A stretch of 64,000 nucleotides of DNA from Phyllobacterium sp. T1293 (GTDB lineage Bacteria > Pseudomonadota > Alphaproteobacteria > Rhizobiales > Rhizobiaceae). The translations under genes were made by a program, and so were the position numbers. This document shows positions 1-8,465 of this stretch, piece by piece; position 1 is the stretch's first letter; every line of letters begins with the position of its first letter. The stretch covers positions 2,857,001 through 2,921,000 of the forward strand of contig NZ_CP088273.1 of NCBI RefSeq assembly GCF_020731415.2. The letters run 5' to 3'. The notes under the pieces are model-generated. The model made no database searches and was not told the DNA's origin. It was given only the letters and a program-made list of their open reading frames with translations.

Positions 1-2
1 TC

Positions 3-782
3 CCGGTCCTCAGCTTTCAGGAGATCATCGATATCGCCAAGGCAAAGGCCAAAGAAACCGGGCGCGTGATCGCTGTCTATCCGGAGACCAAGAATCCGAC
101 GTGGAACAATGCGCAGGCCATCGCCAATGGCTGCGGCGCGCCGGGCAGCCGCCCGCTTGAGGACGCTTTGATGAAGATCATCAAAGATAACGGCCTCGAT
201 TCAAGGGACGCGCCGATTCTGGTACAGAGTTTTGAGCCAAGCAGTCTGAAATATATGCATGATCACGGACTGCAGACCAGACTGGTCCAGCTTATTGATG
301 GCGACGGCGTTGATTTCAAAACCGGCAAAGTTCTTTATGACGACATCACCAATTCCCGCCCTTTCGACTGGACAGTCTCCGGCGACCCGCGCTGGTTTGA
401 TGCCATGCTGACCCCCGAAGGCCTCGCTGAGATCAAGACCTATGCCGACGGCATCGGCCCATGGAAACCTCAGATCGTGCCTCTCAAGATTTCGCCGTGG
501 AAGGAGACCAACCCAGATGGCACGCCGTTTAAGGGATCAACGCCCGAAGCCTCGACTCAAGATCCCACCAGCCTGATCGCCGATGCACATAAGGCCGGTC
601 TGTTCGTGCATGTCTTCACCTTTCGGAACGAAAAGAAATATCTGGCCGCCGATTACCACGGCGATCCCAGCCTCGAATATCTCAAGTTCTTTCATTTGGG
701 CGTGGATGGCGTCTTCACCGACTTCACACCCACCGGGGTGAGTGCGCGCGTCACTTACCTGCAGGAACCGGGATTGGAATGA
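3..782 (+). CDS. glycerophosphodiester phosphodiesterase, C-terminal part (cut by window start)
   Basis: The frame is already open at the first bases of the window, so the gene begins upstream; about 259 C-terminal residues are present. The visible part matches the GlpQ/UgpQ-type GDPD family, which hydrolyses glycerophosphodiesters to glycerol-3-phosphate plus an alcohol. Seen in the sequence: an early segment PVLSFQEIIDIAKAK, typical of the helix after the second strand of the TIM barrel, then IAVYPETKNP with the Glu expected near the metal site, and close to the end VHVFTFRNE and GVDGVFTDF, the usual last barrel strands. The N-terminal HRG.R..PEN metal motif lies outside the window. The large insertion in the middle (residues about 90-190) resembles the periplasmic GlpQ subgroup more than the short cytoplasmic UgpQ. 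A PAP2 phosphatase follows after 109 bp on the same strand. Confidence 0.9.
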   Translation, partial: PVLSFQEIIDIAKAKAKETGRVIAVYPETKNPTWNNAQAIANGCGAPGSRPLEDALMKIIKDNGLDSRDAPILVQSFEPSSLKYMHDHGLQTRLVQLIDGDGVDFKTGKVLYDDITNSRPFDWTVSGDPRWFDAMLTPEGLAEIKTYADGIGPWKPQIVPLKISPWKETNPDGTPFKGSTPEASTQDPTSLIADAHKAGLFVHVFTFRNEKKYLAADYHGDPSLEYLKFFHLGVDGVFTDFTPTGVSARVTYLQEPGLE

Positions 783-891
783 GCCGCTTGACCAAAAATA
801 GCATCCATTTACAAATCATGAATTTCAACCTCCGAGCCGCGTCAGCCATCGTCAAGGGTTTGACAAAGCTACATCCAATAGGAGTTCAGCC

Positions 892-2253
892 TTGCGTATA
901 TTTAATTTATTCGTCATCAGCCTTGGTCTAGTATCTGCGACCCACGCAGAGGCCCAGACAGCCTCCAATATTGCTGTCCTGAAAGGACTTTCGCCGCTAA
1001 CCGTGCTGAGCAAATCGGCAAATGGCAAAGCAGCATTATCTTCGAACTACGCTGTAACCGGCGGAATACAGACAGGCGACATTCGTCAGGCGACTTTGCT
1101 GCCCTTTACCGAACAACAACAGCAAGCACTCAGAGATGCCTTCATCACCGATGGCAATCTGGCCCAACTGGCAGATGGGCTTGGCACCACCTTGGGCGGA
1201 GCCTATGTGGCGCGTGCGCATTATCAGGATCGTGAGCATTTCACGAATGTATCGCAGGCCGTGGCAGATCTGATCGCCTATACCAATGCGACGACAGCGC
1301 CCGACTCTAATTCGGGAAAGTATTTCTTCGCGAACACCACGACGGATGGCAAGAATCCAGTCTCGGCGGAAGCTTTGGAAATCCTGCAGAAGATTGGCGG
1401 CAGCGTTGATGTTTTCGGCACCAATTACGGCCGCCCAGCCGGTAGTCCCGGCGCGGATGCCTTTGGTGATTCCCGCCCGTTCCAGACGCAGCCACAGACT
1501 CTCACGATCATCGGTCGGGACTATCTTGGCGTACCGGCGAACAATACCGTCTATAATCGCGGACCGGTCATGAACCTGACCGACAGCCCTTCTTTCCCCA
1601 GCGGGCATACGACTTACGGCTATATGGGGTCCATTCTGCTGGCGGTGCTGGTGCCGCAGAGATATCCGCAAATGATAACGCGCGCTTCGGAATACGGTAA
1701 TGACCGCATCCTCATGGGTGCGCATTATGCCATGGATGTTCTCGCAGGACGCACCCTCGCAACCTACGATTTGGCGCATCTGCTTGCCAATGACAGCGCC
1801 TATATTGGGCAAACTCTAAAGAATGCTCCCGTCATCAAGGACTATCAGGCGGCGGTCAAAACAGCACAGGCGGAGTTGACCGAGGCACTCAAGGCGGGCT
1901 GCGGTGCTGAAATCCGCTCCTGTGCGCATGACGATACGAGCCGGTTCAGTGACCCCGCCATAAACCAGTCGGCCTATGATGCCACGCAGACCTATGGCCT
2001 GCCTGTTGTCTATCCGGAGAATTTTGGTGTGAAGGAGGATGTCAACAAACTGGCGCCTGAAGCCGGCTATCTGCTGACCACGGCATTCCCCTCCCTGACG
2101 CTCGAAGAAGCCAACCAGATCCTGACGGCCACGGAAGGCCCCGGCGGTGGTTTCCTGGATAATGGCTCATCATTCGGTGTCTATTCGCGGCTCAATCTGT
2201 ATGCGGCATCTTTGGCTGCGATGGAACTGTCTGAGCGCAAGAAGGTACAGTAA
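892..2253 (+). CDS. PAP2-superfamily acid phosphatase, exported
   Basis: A 453-residue protein starting at TTG; AGGAG at 880-884 lies seven bases upstream and decides the start. Residues 1-22 form a signal peptide ending in A-E-A-Q, so the enzyme is probably periplasmic. The PAP2/class A acid phosphatase signature is present: Arg195-Pro196, then PSGH at 236-239 and R272-x5-H278-x3-D282. The PSGH and second His are the phosphate-binding and nucleophilic elements. The Lys that normally precedes the first Arg by seven residues is not in place. About 160 residues after the last motif form a C-terminal extension longer than in classical phosphatases of about 250 residues, closer to the size of vanadium-haloperoxidase-like members. 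Substrate unknown; a phosphomonoester or phosphatidic acid is plausible. Its upstream neighbour is a glycerophosphodiesterase, so both may serve phosphate scavenging (inference). Confidence 0.85.
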   Translation: MRIFNLFVISLGLVSATHAEAQTASNIAVLKGLSPLTVLSKSANGKAALSSNYAVTGGIQTGDIRQATLLPFTEQQQQALRDAFITDGNLAQLADGLGTTLGGAYVARAHYQDREHFTNVSQAVADLIAYTNATTAPDSNSGKYFFANTTTDGKNPVSAEALEILQKIGGSVDVFGTNYGRPAGSPGADAFGDSRPFQTQPQTLTIIGRDYLGVPANNTVYNRGPVMNLTDSPSFPSGHTTYGYMGSILLAVLVPQRYPQMITRASEYGNDRILMGAHYAMDVLAGRTLATYDLAHLLANDSAYIGQTLKNAPVIKDYQAAVKTAQAELTEALKAGCGAEIRSCAHDDTSRFSDPAINQSAYDATQTYGLPVVYPENFGVKEDVNKLAPEAGYLLTTAFPSLTLEEANQILTATEGPGGGFLDNGSSFGVYSRLNLYAASLAAMELSERKKVQ

Positions 2254-2276
2254 CGGTAGAAGTTATCTTGCAGGTG

Positions 2277-2316
2277 TCTGCCCCTTGATGAACGCATCGC
2301 GTGATCATGGGGCAGA
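2277..2316. terminator. weak hairpin after PAP2 gene
   Basis: TCTGCCCC at 2277-2284 pairs with GGGGCAGA at 2309-2316. The 24-base loop itself holds the short near-palindrome ATCGCGTGAT. It lies just downstream of the phosphatase stop. There is no T-run, so terminator function is only possible. Confidence 0.3.
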
Positions 2317-2494
2317 TACATGCCAGCAGCAGGCTTAGATTGTGTGGGGACGTCTGCGGCCTGCACTATAACCGATCTGGTAGAAGTGACGATCAGGCAC
2401 GCATTCATGCGGCCTTATCAGGGGCTCAAAAGGCTACTGTGTAGAAGAATAGCGCCCACTTGCCTGTCGGACGTTCTGCATATATATTGACAAG

Positions 2495-3484
2495 ATGCTT
2501 GACCATCCGTCCCGACCGTCTTCACCACCGCACATCCCGATGGATGCGCTCAGCGAAGTCCTGCAAGACTTTCGCATGAACGGCGTCAATTATGGCCGCT
2601 GCGAGCTACGACATCCATGGAGCTTCGCCTTTCCGCAACAGCAGCTGCTGCGTTTTTACTTTGTCAGCAAGGGTCCGTGCTGGATTCATACAGAAGTGCA
2701 AGGCTGGCAGGAGCTGCACGATGGCGATCTGGTGTTGCTGCCGCAAGGCATTGCCCATCAGCTGGCCAGCGCGCCTGATGTTGTGGGCGACTCACTGGAG
2801 AGTTGCCAGGTTACCAAATTGGGAAGCAATGTCAGCGAAGTGGTGCGGGAAGGGACGGGTGCAGCAAGCACCCTTTTCTGCGGTTCCATGGCTTTGGGTG
2901 CCTGCGCACTCAACCCCTTGATCACTTTGATGCCGCCAATCATCAAAGGCTGCGACGTGGCTGGCAATGATCCGATTGTTGGCCCCTTGCTCGCGGCTAT
3001 GACAGTTGAGGCTGCACACCCTCAGATGGGTAGCGCCACTATCCTATCACGCATGGCGGACCTGCTCACAGCGCGGCTCATCCGCTGCTGGGTCAATTGC
3101 ACCGGAGCCTCGACCACCGGTTGGCTCGCCGCCATCCGTGACCCCCATATTGGCCGTGTTCTGGCAGCCATGCACCGGGACCCCGGCCATAACTGGACAC
3201 TTGAAAACCTCGCTGGCCTTGCGGGCCAATCGCGCACGATTTTCGCCGAGCGCTTCAGCGCTGTTTTAGGCGAAGGCGCAGCACGTTATCTTGCCCGTCT
3301 GCGTATGCAGCTTGCCCGCGAGTTATTGGGCCAAAGCGGCATGTCGGTTGCCGAGGTCGCTACGCGCTTGGGCTATGAATCCGAGGCATCTTTCGCACGC
3401 GCGTTCAAGCGTATCACCAGCGTCTCGCCGGGTGTTGTGCGCCGCACAATTTCCGGACGAACGGACATGGATTTCGGATTTTAA
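2495..3484 (+). CDS. AraC-family transcriptional regulator
   Basis: A 329-residue protein with an N-terminal cupin-like sensor (about residues 15-190, including GDLVLLPQGIAHQL, typical of AraC-binding/cupin_6 domains) and a C-terminal AraC/XylS double helix-turn-helix (about 225-320). The second HTH shows SVAEVATRLGYESEASFARAFKR, and the end VSPGVVRR matches the family. The sensor class is usual for regulators of small exporters or oxidoreductases. An MFS exporter starts 59 bp downstream on the same strand and is the obvious target. No good ribosome binding site precedes ATG 2495; an internal ATG at 2540 is an alternative start. Ligand unknown. Confidence 0.88.
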   Translation: MLDHPSRPSSPPHIPMDALSEVLQDFRMNGVNYGRCELRHPWSFAFPQQQLLRFYFVSKGPCWIHTEVQGWQELHDGDLVLLPQGIAHQLASAPDVVGDSLESCQVTKLGSNVSEVVREGTGAASTLFCGSMALGACALNPLITLMPPIIKGCDVAGNDPIVGPLLAAMTVEAAHPQMGSATILSRMADLLTARLIRCWVNCTGASTTGWLAAIRDPHIGRVLAAMHRDPGHNWTLENLAGLAGQSRTIFAERFSAVLGEGAARYLARLRMQLARELLGQSGMSVAEVATRLGYESEASFARAFKRITSVSPGVVRRTISGRTDMDFGF

Positions 3485-3499
3485 GATACATATCATCCG

Positions 3500-3512
3500 A
3501 GACGACTCGTCT
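3500..3512. promoter_or_regulatory. short palindrome in araC-MFS gap
   Basis: AGACGA-C-TCGTCT is a perfect 6-bp inverted repeat around one base, located between the AraC gene and the MFS gene. It could be an operator half or part of a leader structure; nothing more can be said from the sequence. Confidence 0.25.
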
Positions 3513-3519
3513 ATAAAGT

Positions 3520-3536
3520 TCTCCAAACCTTGGAGA
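3520..3536 (+). promoter_or_regulatory. hairpin covering the MFS gene Shine-Dalgarno
   Basis: TCTCCAA at 3520-3526 pairs with TTGGAGA at 3530-3536 across a three-base loop. The right arm contains GGAGA, the ribosome binding site of the MFS gene at 3544. A transcript folded this way would hide the site, so translation control is possible; the stem is only 7 bp. Confidence 0.35.
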
Positions 3537-3543
3537 TACTTCA

Positions 3544-4752
3544 ATGACAGACACGACATTACAGCTTGAAGACGCGGCGATAGAGCTTGACGATGCTGCG
3601 CCAGCTGCGTGGAGCGCGGCCACCTGGTTCGCGGTCCTTTCGATGGCAGCCGCCAGCTTTGCGCTGGTGTCAGCCGAATTTCTACCGGCAGGCCTGTTGA
3701 CGCCAATGGCACGCGATCTCGGCATCAGCGAGGGAACCGCCGGACAGGTCGTCACTGCTACCGCCTCGGTCGGCGCTGTGACGGCTATGCTGAGCAATGT
3801 TCTTATCGGCAAATTGAACCGCAAGACGGTACTTGTTGGTCTGAGCGCCCTGGCGATTGGTTCCAATATTCTTGCGGCGGTAGCGACCGATTTCTGGTTG
3901 TTATTGTTAGGCCGGGCCGGGCTGGGCATCGCCCTCAGCGCGTTCTGGGCTCTTTCGGTTGCCGTGGTAGCACGGCTGGTTGGCGCCAATGCCACTGGTC
4001 GGGGCATGGCTATCGTCACCCTCGGCGTTTCGCTCGCCACCATTGCCGCACCGTCAATGGGTGCATTGATCAGCGACTGGGTGGGTTGGCGCAGCGCCAT
4101 GGCTATGACCGCCGGACTGGCAGCGCTTGCCATGCTGCTGCAGTTTCTCAGCCTGCCAACCTTGCCCGCAACCACAAGCAACAGTCTTGCCGATGTCTTT
4201 CGGTTGACCCGGCGGCGGGGCATTCAACTCGGCATGCTAGCCATCCTTCTGCTCATGACAGGACATTTTGCTGGCTCGGTTTATGTGCGCCCCTTCCTTG
4301 AACACGTTACGCTCCTTGGAACCGGGCCGATTGCCTTGGCACTCCTCGGATTTGGTATCGCAGCTGTAATCGGCAATATCGCTGGCGGTCGTATGGCCGA
4401 TGCCAATATCCATATGGCCCTCGCAGTCACTGCCGCCTTAATGGCCATTGCTGCACTCGCTTTGGTACTTTGGGGTGTTCACATTGGCGTTGCCTTCGGT
4501 TTCGTTACGCTGTGGGGCCTCGCCTTCGGCATGGCGCCTGTCGTGCTACCAACCAATTTGTCCCGCGCTGCACCCGACGCGCTGGAAGCGGCGGGCAGCC
4601 TGATGGTCACCTCTTTTCAGGTCGCCATTACCATTGGCGCGGTTGTCGGCGGCTATGTGGTGGATAATTATGGTGCGACGGCACCCTTAACCCTTACCGC
4701 TATCCTCGCCGCATCGACAGCTGTGCTGGCACTGCTACAGCCCCGTAACTGA
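3544..4752 (+). CDS. MFS transporter, DHA1-type exporter (AraJ/NepI-like)
   Basis: A 402-residue polytopic membrane protein with about twelve hydrophobic segments and an N-terminal cytoplasmic tail of about 25 residues. The first helix has the LVSAEFLPAGLLTPMARDL pattern common to the AraJ/NepI/YdhP group of proton-coupled exporters, which remove sugars, purine nucleosides or drugs. The loop after helix 2 reads GKLNRKTVL, a version of the MFS motif A (G-x-L-x-x-R/K). The start is ATG 3544 with GGAGA at 3532-3536. It lies directly downstream of an AraC regulator in the same direction, as expected for an inducible efflux unit. Substrate not identifiable. Confidence 0.87.
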   Translation: MTDTTLQLEDAAIELDDAAPAAWSAATWFAVLSMAAASFALVSAEFLPAGLLTPMARDLGISEGTAGQVVTATASVGAVTAMLSNVLIGKLNRKTVLVGLSALAIGSNILAAVATDFWLLLLGRAGLGIALSAFWALSVAVVARLVGANATGRGMAIVTLGVSLATIAAPSMGALISDWVGWRSAMAMTAGLAALAMLLQFLSLPTLPATTSNSLADVFRLTRRRGIQLGMLAILLLMTGHFAGSVYVRPFLEHVTLLGTGPIALALLGFGIAAVIGNIAGGRMADANIHMALAVTAALMAIAALALVLWGVHIGVAFGFVTLWGLAFGMAPVVLPTNLSRAAPDALEAAGSLMVTSFQVAITIGAVVGGYVVDNYGATAPLTLTAILAASTAVLALLQPRN

Positions 4753-4782
4753 TCTTTGCGGCAGCGCGATAGGTCCGGAATA

Positions 4783-4810
4783 AAGATGCGGCGAGAATTC
4801 GCCGCATCTT
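4783..4810. terminator. strong hairpin terminator after MFS gene
   Basis: AAGATGCGGCGA at 4783-4794 and TCGCCGCATCTT at 4799-4810 form a perfect 12-bp stem with a four-base loop, 30 bp after the MFS stop. The A-rich and T-ending flanks are short, so it may act with Rho or simply as a 3' stabiliser. Confidence 0.6.
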
Positions 4811-5047
4811 CAAGGTGACAGATGAGACCGTACCCAAGGCGTGAGCAGCGCTTCCTCCATCTGACAGGCATCATCGCCTACACGATGCAAGGCCCCCGAC
4901 CGCTGGCGCTCATTGCGCCGATCGCCACGCGAACAAGCGCTGGCAAATTTGGTCTTCAGGAAAACTCCAAATTTCATATATTTAACTGCTATCATAGGCG
5001 ATATTTCACGTCTCGAAATTGCGCGGGATTGGAAATTTAGCTGGCAT

Positions 5048-5074
5048 TGTCGAATTCCGCCCAGTTCGTTCGAC
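5048..5074 (+). promoter_or_regulatory. candidate ECF42-type promoter for the YCII gene
   Basis: TGTCGA at 5048-5053 and CGAC at 5071-5074 are separated by 17 bases, the normal -35/-10 spacing. ECF42 sigma factors described in Streptomyces recognise a TGTCGA -35 and a CGA/TC -10 element in front of DGPF genes. The site is 40 bp upstream of the DGPF/YCII start codon, and an ECF42-type gene follows. Match found by eye. Confidence 0.5.
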
Positions 5075-5113
5075 TATGGATACAAACAGTTTTGCTATGA
5101 AAGGGTGGAAGCA

Positions 5114-5461
5114 ATGGAATATCTGTGCCTGGTCTATTTTGACGAAAAGATGCTTGCTGATCGATCAGACCAAGAGAAGGCAAGCTTGGGGCGCGAGTCG
5201 AAGGCATATGACGAGGAACTTGCCGCAAGCGGACACCTCATTCTGGCCCATGCACTCGAGAGGCCGAGCAACGCCGTAACGGTTCGCGTGCGTAATTCAA
5301 AAATGTCGACGACTGACGGGCCTTTTGCAGAAACCAAGGAAATACTGGGCGGATTCATTCTTATTACCGCCGCTGATCTCAACGAAGCAATCCGAATAGG
5401 AGCAGGCATTCCTTTAGCGAAACTTGGCAGTGTCGAAGTTCGACCAATTATGAAGTGGTAA
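5114..5461 (+). CDS. YCII-related (DGPF) family protein
   Basis: A 115-residue cytoplasmic protein of the YCII-like ferredoxin-fold family. It begins MEYLCLVYFDE and carries the hallmark DGPF motif at residues 68-71 within TTDGPFAETKEILGGF, followed by a second beta-alpha-beta unit ending VEVRPIMKW. The start is ATG 5114 with AAGGGTGGAAG just upstream; longer upstream frames have no family similarity. The biochemical role of DGPF proteins is unknown. The gene sits 51 bp upstream of an ECF42-type sigma factor, the classical partner arrangement for this family, and is probably a target of that factor. Confidence 0.9.
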   Translation: MEYLCLVYFDEKMLADRSDQEKASLGRESKAYDEELAASGHLILAHALERPSNAVTVRVRNSKMSTTDGPFAETKEILGGFILITAADLNEAIRIGAGIPLAKLGSVEVRPIMKW

Positions 5462-5512
5462 CGCGTGTGATCCGGATGGCTGCACCAGACGGGGTCAAAC
5501 TCGAGTGAATAA

Positions 5513-6745
5513 ATGCAAGCGGTAATCAGCAGCATTTATCGTACGGAATCTCGCCGGGTTCTTGCGACGCTGATCCGGTTTGTCGGTAGCTTTGATTTGG
5601 CAGAAGAGGCTTTGCACGATGCTTTTGTTGCAGCAGCAGAACAATGGCCACGTGATGGCGTGCCCTCCAATCCACGCGCTTGGCTTGTTTCAACCGGGCG
5701 CTTCAAGGCGATCGATAAACTACGACGACGCGCAAGGTTTGATGCCTCTTTGTCAGAACTTGCCCTGCGGATTGAATTGGATGAGAGCGAATGGCCTGAT
5801 GATCATCAGGAAATAGAAGATGACAGGCTACGCCTGATCTTCATCAGCTGCCATCCTGCCTTGACGCCGGACATGCAGCTGGCGCTGACGCTGCGTGAGG
5901 TGTGCGGTCTTACAACGGAAGAAATTGCGCGGGCATTTCTGACTTCAGCACCAACGGTGGCGCAGCGTATTGTGCGGGCCAAAACCAGAATACGAGAGGC
6001 AGGTATTCCTTATGAAATACCGGCGGTCGCTGATCTGCAGGACCGGACGGAGGTTGTGCTTCATGTTATCTATCTTATCTTCAACGAAGGCTATTCTTTC
6101 ACTCCGGATTCCGTGTCCGAACGGCAGAATCTATGTGAAGAGGCCATTCGATTGGGGCGCTTGCTGAATTCACTGCTACCTGATCCGGAGGCGGCAGGGC
6201 TTTTGGCATTGATGCTTTTGCAAAATTCCAGACGGGATGCATATAGATCAACGGACAATGAAATCATTCTTCTCGATGAGCAGGATCGATCACTCTGGCG
6301 AGCGCAGGATATTGATGAGGGAACCGAACTGGTCAACAGAGTGATGGCCTCTGGTGTCATCGGGTTTTACACATTACAGGCGGCTATCGCAGCCGTTCAC
6401 GCGAATGCACCAAGCACGACGAAAACGAACTGGAGCAGAATTATTGCTCTCTACGATCTCTTGCTGCAGGCCGATCCCTCACCTGTGATTGAACTCAACC
6501 GGGCGGCAGCCGTCGCCATGCGAGATGGGCCCGATGCCGGCTTGTCTCTGATCGAAGCTATTCTGGATCGCGGGGACCTTCGCAACTATCATCTGGCCTA
6601 TGCGGCACGGGCTGACCTGTTGCGGCGATTAGGCAAATTTGCTGAAGCCCGGACAGCCTATGAGCGGGCATTCCAGTTAACAGTAGCAAGCCCGGACCGG
6701 CGCTTCATCGAGCGAAAATTGGCCGAACTGAAAACGCAGCTTTAA
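5513..6745 (+). CDS. RNA polymerase sigma factor, ECF42 group (SigF-like with C-terminal extension)
   Basis: A 410-residue protein with sigma-70 region 2 at about residues 5-72 (FDLAEEALHDAFVAA, then NPRAWLVSTGRFKAIDKLRRR) and region 4 at about 110-162 (LTLREVCGLTTEEIARAFL followed by SAPTVAQRIVRAKTRIR). Then comes a long C-terminal domain with the conserved HVIYLIFNEGYS at 184-195 and helical, TPR-like repeats to the end. ECF sigma factors are normally about 180 residues; the extra 230 residues and a linked DGPF gene define the ECF42 group. These have no classical anti-sigma factor, and the extension itself is thought to be needed for activity. No anti-sigma gene is present here. ATG 5513 has only a weak ribosome binding site. 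Confidence 0.93.
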   Translation: MQAVISSIYRTESRRVLATLIRFVGSFDLAEEALHDAFVAAAEQWPRDGVPSNPRAWLVSTGRFKAIDKLRRRARFDASLSELALRIELDESEWPDDHQEIEDDRLRLIFISCHPALTPDMQLALTLREVCGLTTEEIARAFLTSAPTVAQRIVRAKTRIREAGIPYEIPAVADLQDRTEVVLHVIYLIFNEGYSFTPDSVSERQNLCEEAIRLGRLLNSLLPDPEAAGLLALMLLQNSRRDAYRSTDNEIILLDEQDRSLWRAQDIDEGTELVNRVMASGVIGFYTLQAAIAAVHANAPSTTKTNWSRIIALYDLLLQADPSPVIELNRAAAVAMRDGPDAGLSLIEAILDRGDLRNYHLAYAARADLLRRLGKFAEARTAYERAFQLTVASPDRRFIERKLAELKTQL

Positions 6746-6864
6746 TTTCACCGTCCAGAACATCTCCACCTTTTCAAAATGAACCCCGCATGTCGAAAAG
6801 CGGCGCCTCCAATCGACTAGCATTATTAGTCAAAGCGCGAGGGCGCATATATGTGGAGAGTTCA

Positions 6865-7341
6865 ATGAGCAACCCAGTTTCCGAACGCATGCAAGGCGGA
6901 TGTGCGTGTGGTCACATACGATATCGGCTGGAGAGAAATCCGATCGTTGTGCATTGTTGCCATTGCCATAGCTGCCAGAGAATGAGTGGCTCGGCATTCA
7001 GTATCAACGCGATGATCGAAACTGATCAAGTCACATTGATCGGTGACGGTGTACCGACAACCTCCACTGATGATCCATTGATGTATCGATGCCCGAAATG
7101 CCAGCTACCTTTATGGGGCAATCACCCCATGTTTGGGAAAGATATGGCCTTTGTGCGCGTAGGAAACCTTGATAAGGCCGATCAACTGGCACCGGAGGTG
7201 CATTATTTTACCGCCAGTAAGCATCCCTGGGTCGCCATACCGCCGCATGTGCCAGCCTTCGAACAAGGTAATGAGGGAGATTCCGTATTGGGCAAAGAAG
7301 CCCAATCACGCTTGAATACTGTTCTGGAACACAAGCAATGA
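6865..7341 (+). CDS. GFA family zinc-binding protein
   Basis: A 158-residue protein of the glutathione-dependent formaldehyde-activating (GFA)/Mss4-like family. Zinc ligands are visible as CACG (Cys13, Cys15), HCCHCHSCQ (Cys31-Cys37) and YRCPKC (Cys76, Cys79), and SGSAFSINAMI follows as in the family. The start is ATG 6865, preceded by TGGAGAG; an upstream in-frame ATG at 6790 would add 25 residues with no similarity. The true substrate of most GFA paralogues is unknown, so formaldehyde binding should not be assumed. It lies 119 bp after the sigma factor gene on the same strand and could be part of its unit. Confidence 0.88.
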   Translation: MSNPVSERMQGGCACGHIRYRLERNPIVVHCCHCHSCQRMSGSAFSINAMIETDQVTLIGDGVPTTSTDDPLMYRCPKCQLPLWGNHPMFGKDMAFVRVGNLDKADQLAPEVHYFTASKHPWVAIPPHVPAFEQGNEGDSVLGKEAQSRLNTVLEHKQ

Positions 7342-7396
7342 TCGCCGATCGTCTTATGTGTGAAATCAGTTTCCTGCGCTGCGGCCACTCCAGAAC

Positions 7397-8179
7397 TCAG
7401 GCGTATCCCAGCGAGGTCAACAGGCTTCTCGCATGGGGTGGCACATCTTCATCGGAAAACAGTGAGCCATATGAGCGCGTATGGGCGAATGGATCTTCGG
7501 ATACATAGTCGTCATTCGACACTTCATCTGCACCGAGCAGCACATAGCGGGCATGCTCGGCACTTGTCAGCCGAATGCCGCAATATCGCGCAATATAGGC
7601 TGAAACCTCGGCAGGATATCGCAACAGGTCTTCCTGTTTGACCGCGAGGTGATCAACATCCTTTTCCCATGACTTCCACGCCTCTATGGCGTTAACCCAC
7701 TGCTCAAAGCCGTGATTCAGATTATCCGCCATCCCCTTTCGCAACATGCTCGCCACGACGTCACGTCCATCCCTGTAAATGTAGATGATTTTGGCATTGG
7801 GAAAGTGCTCCTTGATTTCCTTCACATGGAACACGTAGTCGGGCCATTTATCGCCCCACTTCCAGCGTGGCTTATTGCCATAGATAGAGTGAAGTGCAGC
7901 AGGGAAACCGTGCTCGGCTTCGTTTCCCTTCAAGTTCATTCTATAATTCCAATGCTGCAGCCAGTCGTTGGTTTCAACTTCCACATGCTTGTTGTGAAGC
8001 CAATCAGACAAGGAATACTCGTGTTGCCACGCACTCCACGCAAACAAAGCCCATTCGTTTGAAATAGTGATACCGTTTTCGTTCAGTATTCGAACGAGTG
8101 CCGTTGTGCCGCTCCTTTTACAACCACAGATTATAATTGGACTGAATTTTGAATCGTCTCCCATATCACCCTGCTTCAT
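7397..8179 (-). CDS. sulfotransferase family protein
   Basis: A 260-residue protein of the PAPS-dependent sulfotransferase superfamily. The 5'-phosphosulfate loop is IIICGCKRSGTTALVRIL (about residues 16-32) and the 3'-phosphate site is IYIYRDGRDVVASMLRKG (about 132-149) with Arg and Ser in place. A WKWGDKWPDYVFHVKEI segment lies between them. Members transfer sulfate to carbohydrates, lipids or small molecules; the acceptor cannot be predicted. ATG 8179 is used here; ATG 8164 is also possible, with GCAGGG upstream. It is a stand-alone gene convergent with the GFA gene. Its 5' flank (8185-8330) is unusually AT-rich compared with the rest of the window, which hints at acquisition by transfer. 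Confidence 0.85.
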   Translation of the reverse strand: MKQGDMGDDSKFSPIIICGCKRSGTTALVRILNENGITISNEWALFAWSAWQHEYSLSDWLHNKHVEVETNDWLQHWNYRMNLKGNEAEHGFPAALHSIYGNKPRWKWGDKWPDYVFHVKEIKEHFPNAKIIYIYRDGRDVVASMLRKGMADNLNHGFEQWVNAIEAWKSWEKDVDHLAVKQEDLLRYPAEVSAYIARYCGIRLTSAEHARYVLLGADEVSNDDYVSEDPFAHTRSYGSLFSDEDVPPHARSLLTSLGYA

Positions 8180-8465
8180 CGACCCCGAATGAAAATATAT
8201 TCTTTTATTTTATTCTTTACTGTCAAGACAGATCGCGAAGCGCAAAGTAGAAAATACAAAATTCTGCGCTTACTTTGCCAGGTAGAAAATATTATTTTAG
8301 AAAAAATAGGGAATGCCGACGGATTTCCGATCATTTTCATATGGAAGAACCGGCACTGGAGGGGTAGGCTCCGCCCGAGATTACCATTCATTCCGCCGTT
8401 CAGGCCCATCAAAGACATCCACTCATCATTCAATCATTTGACGTTTCGCTGTCATGGAGAACCAT

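Larger units (their letters stand above)
4753..5113. other. 361-bp gene-free stretch with terminator hairpin and ECF-type promoter
   Basis: No coding region is supported here. It contains the strong hairpin at 4783-4810, an AT-rich part around 4960-5040, and the candidate ECF42 promoter at 5048-5074 in front of the YCII gene. Open frames crossing it have no recognisable protein sequence. Confidence 0.6.

Noticed and set aside
1036..1812. A 258-codon minus-strand open frame inside the PAP2 gene
   Set aside because: The plus-strand PAP2 gene has signal peptide, motifs and ribosome binding site; the antisense frame has none.
4822..5113. Small open frames between the MFS gene and the YCII gene
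   Set aside because: No family similarity; the region holds a hairpin and a promoter-like element instead.
8176..8433. An 85-codon minus-strand frame in the AT-rich gap upstream of the SDR
   Set aside because: Low-complexity translation, no ribosome binding site and no recognisable family.
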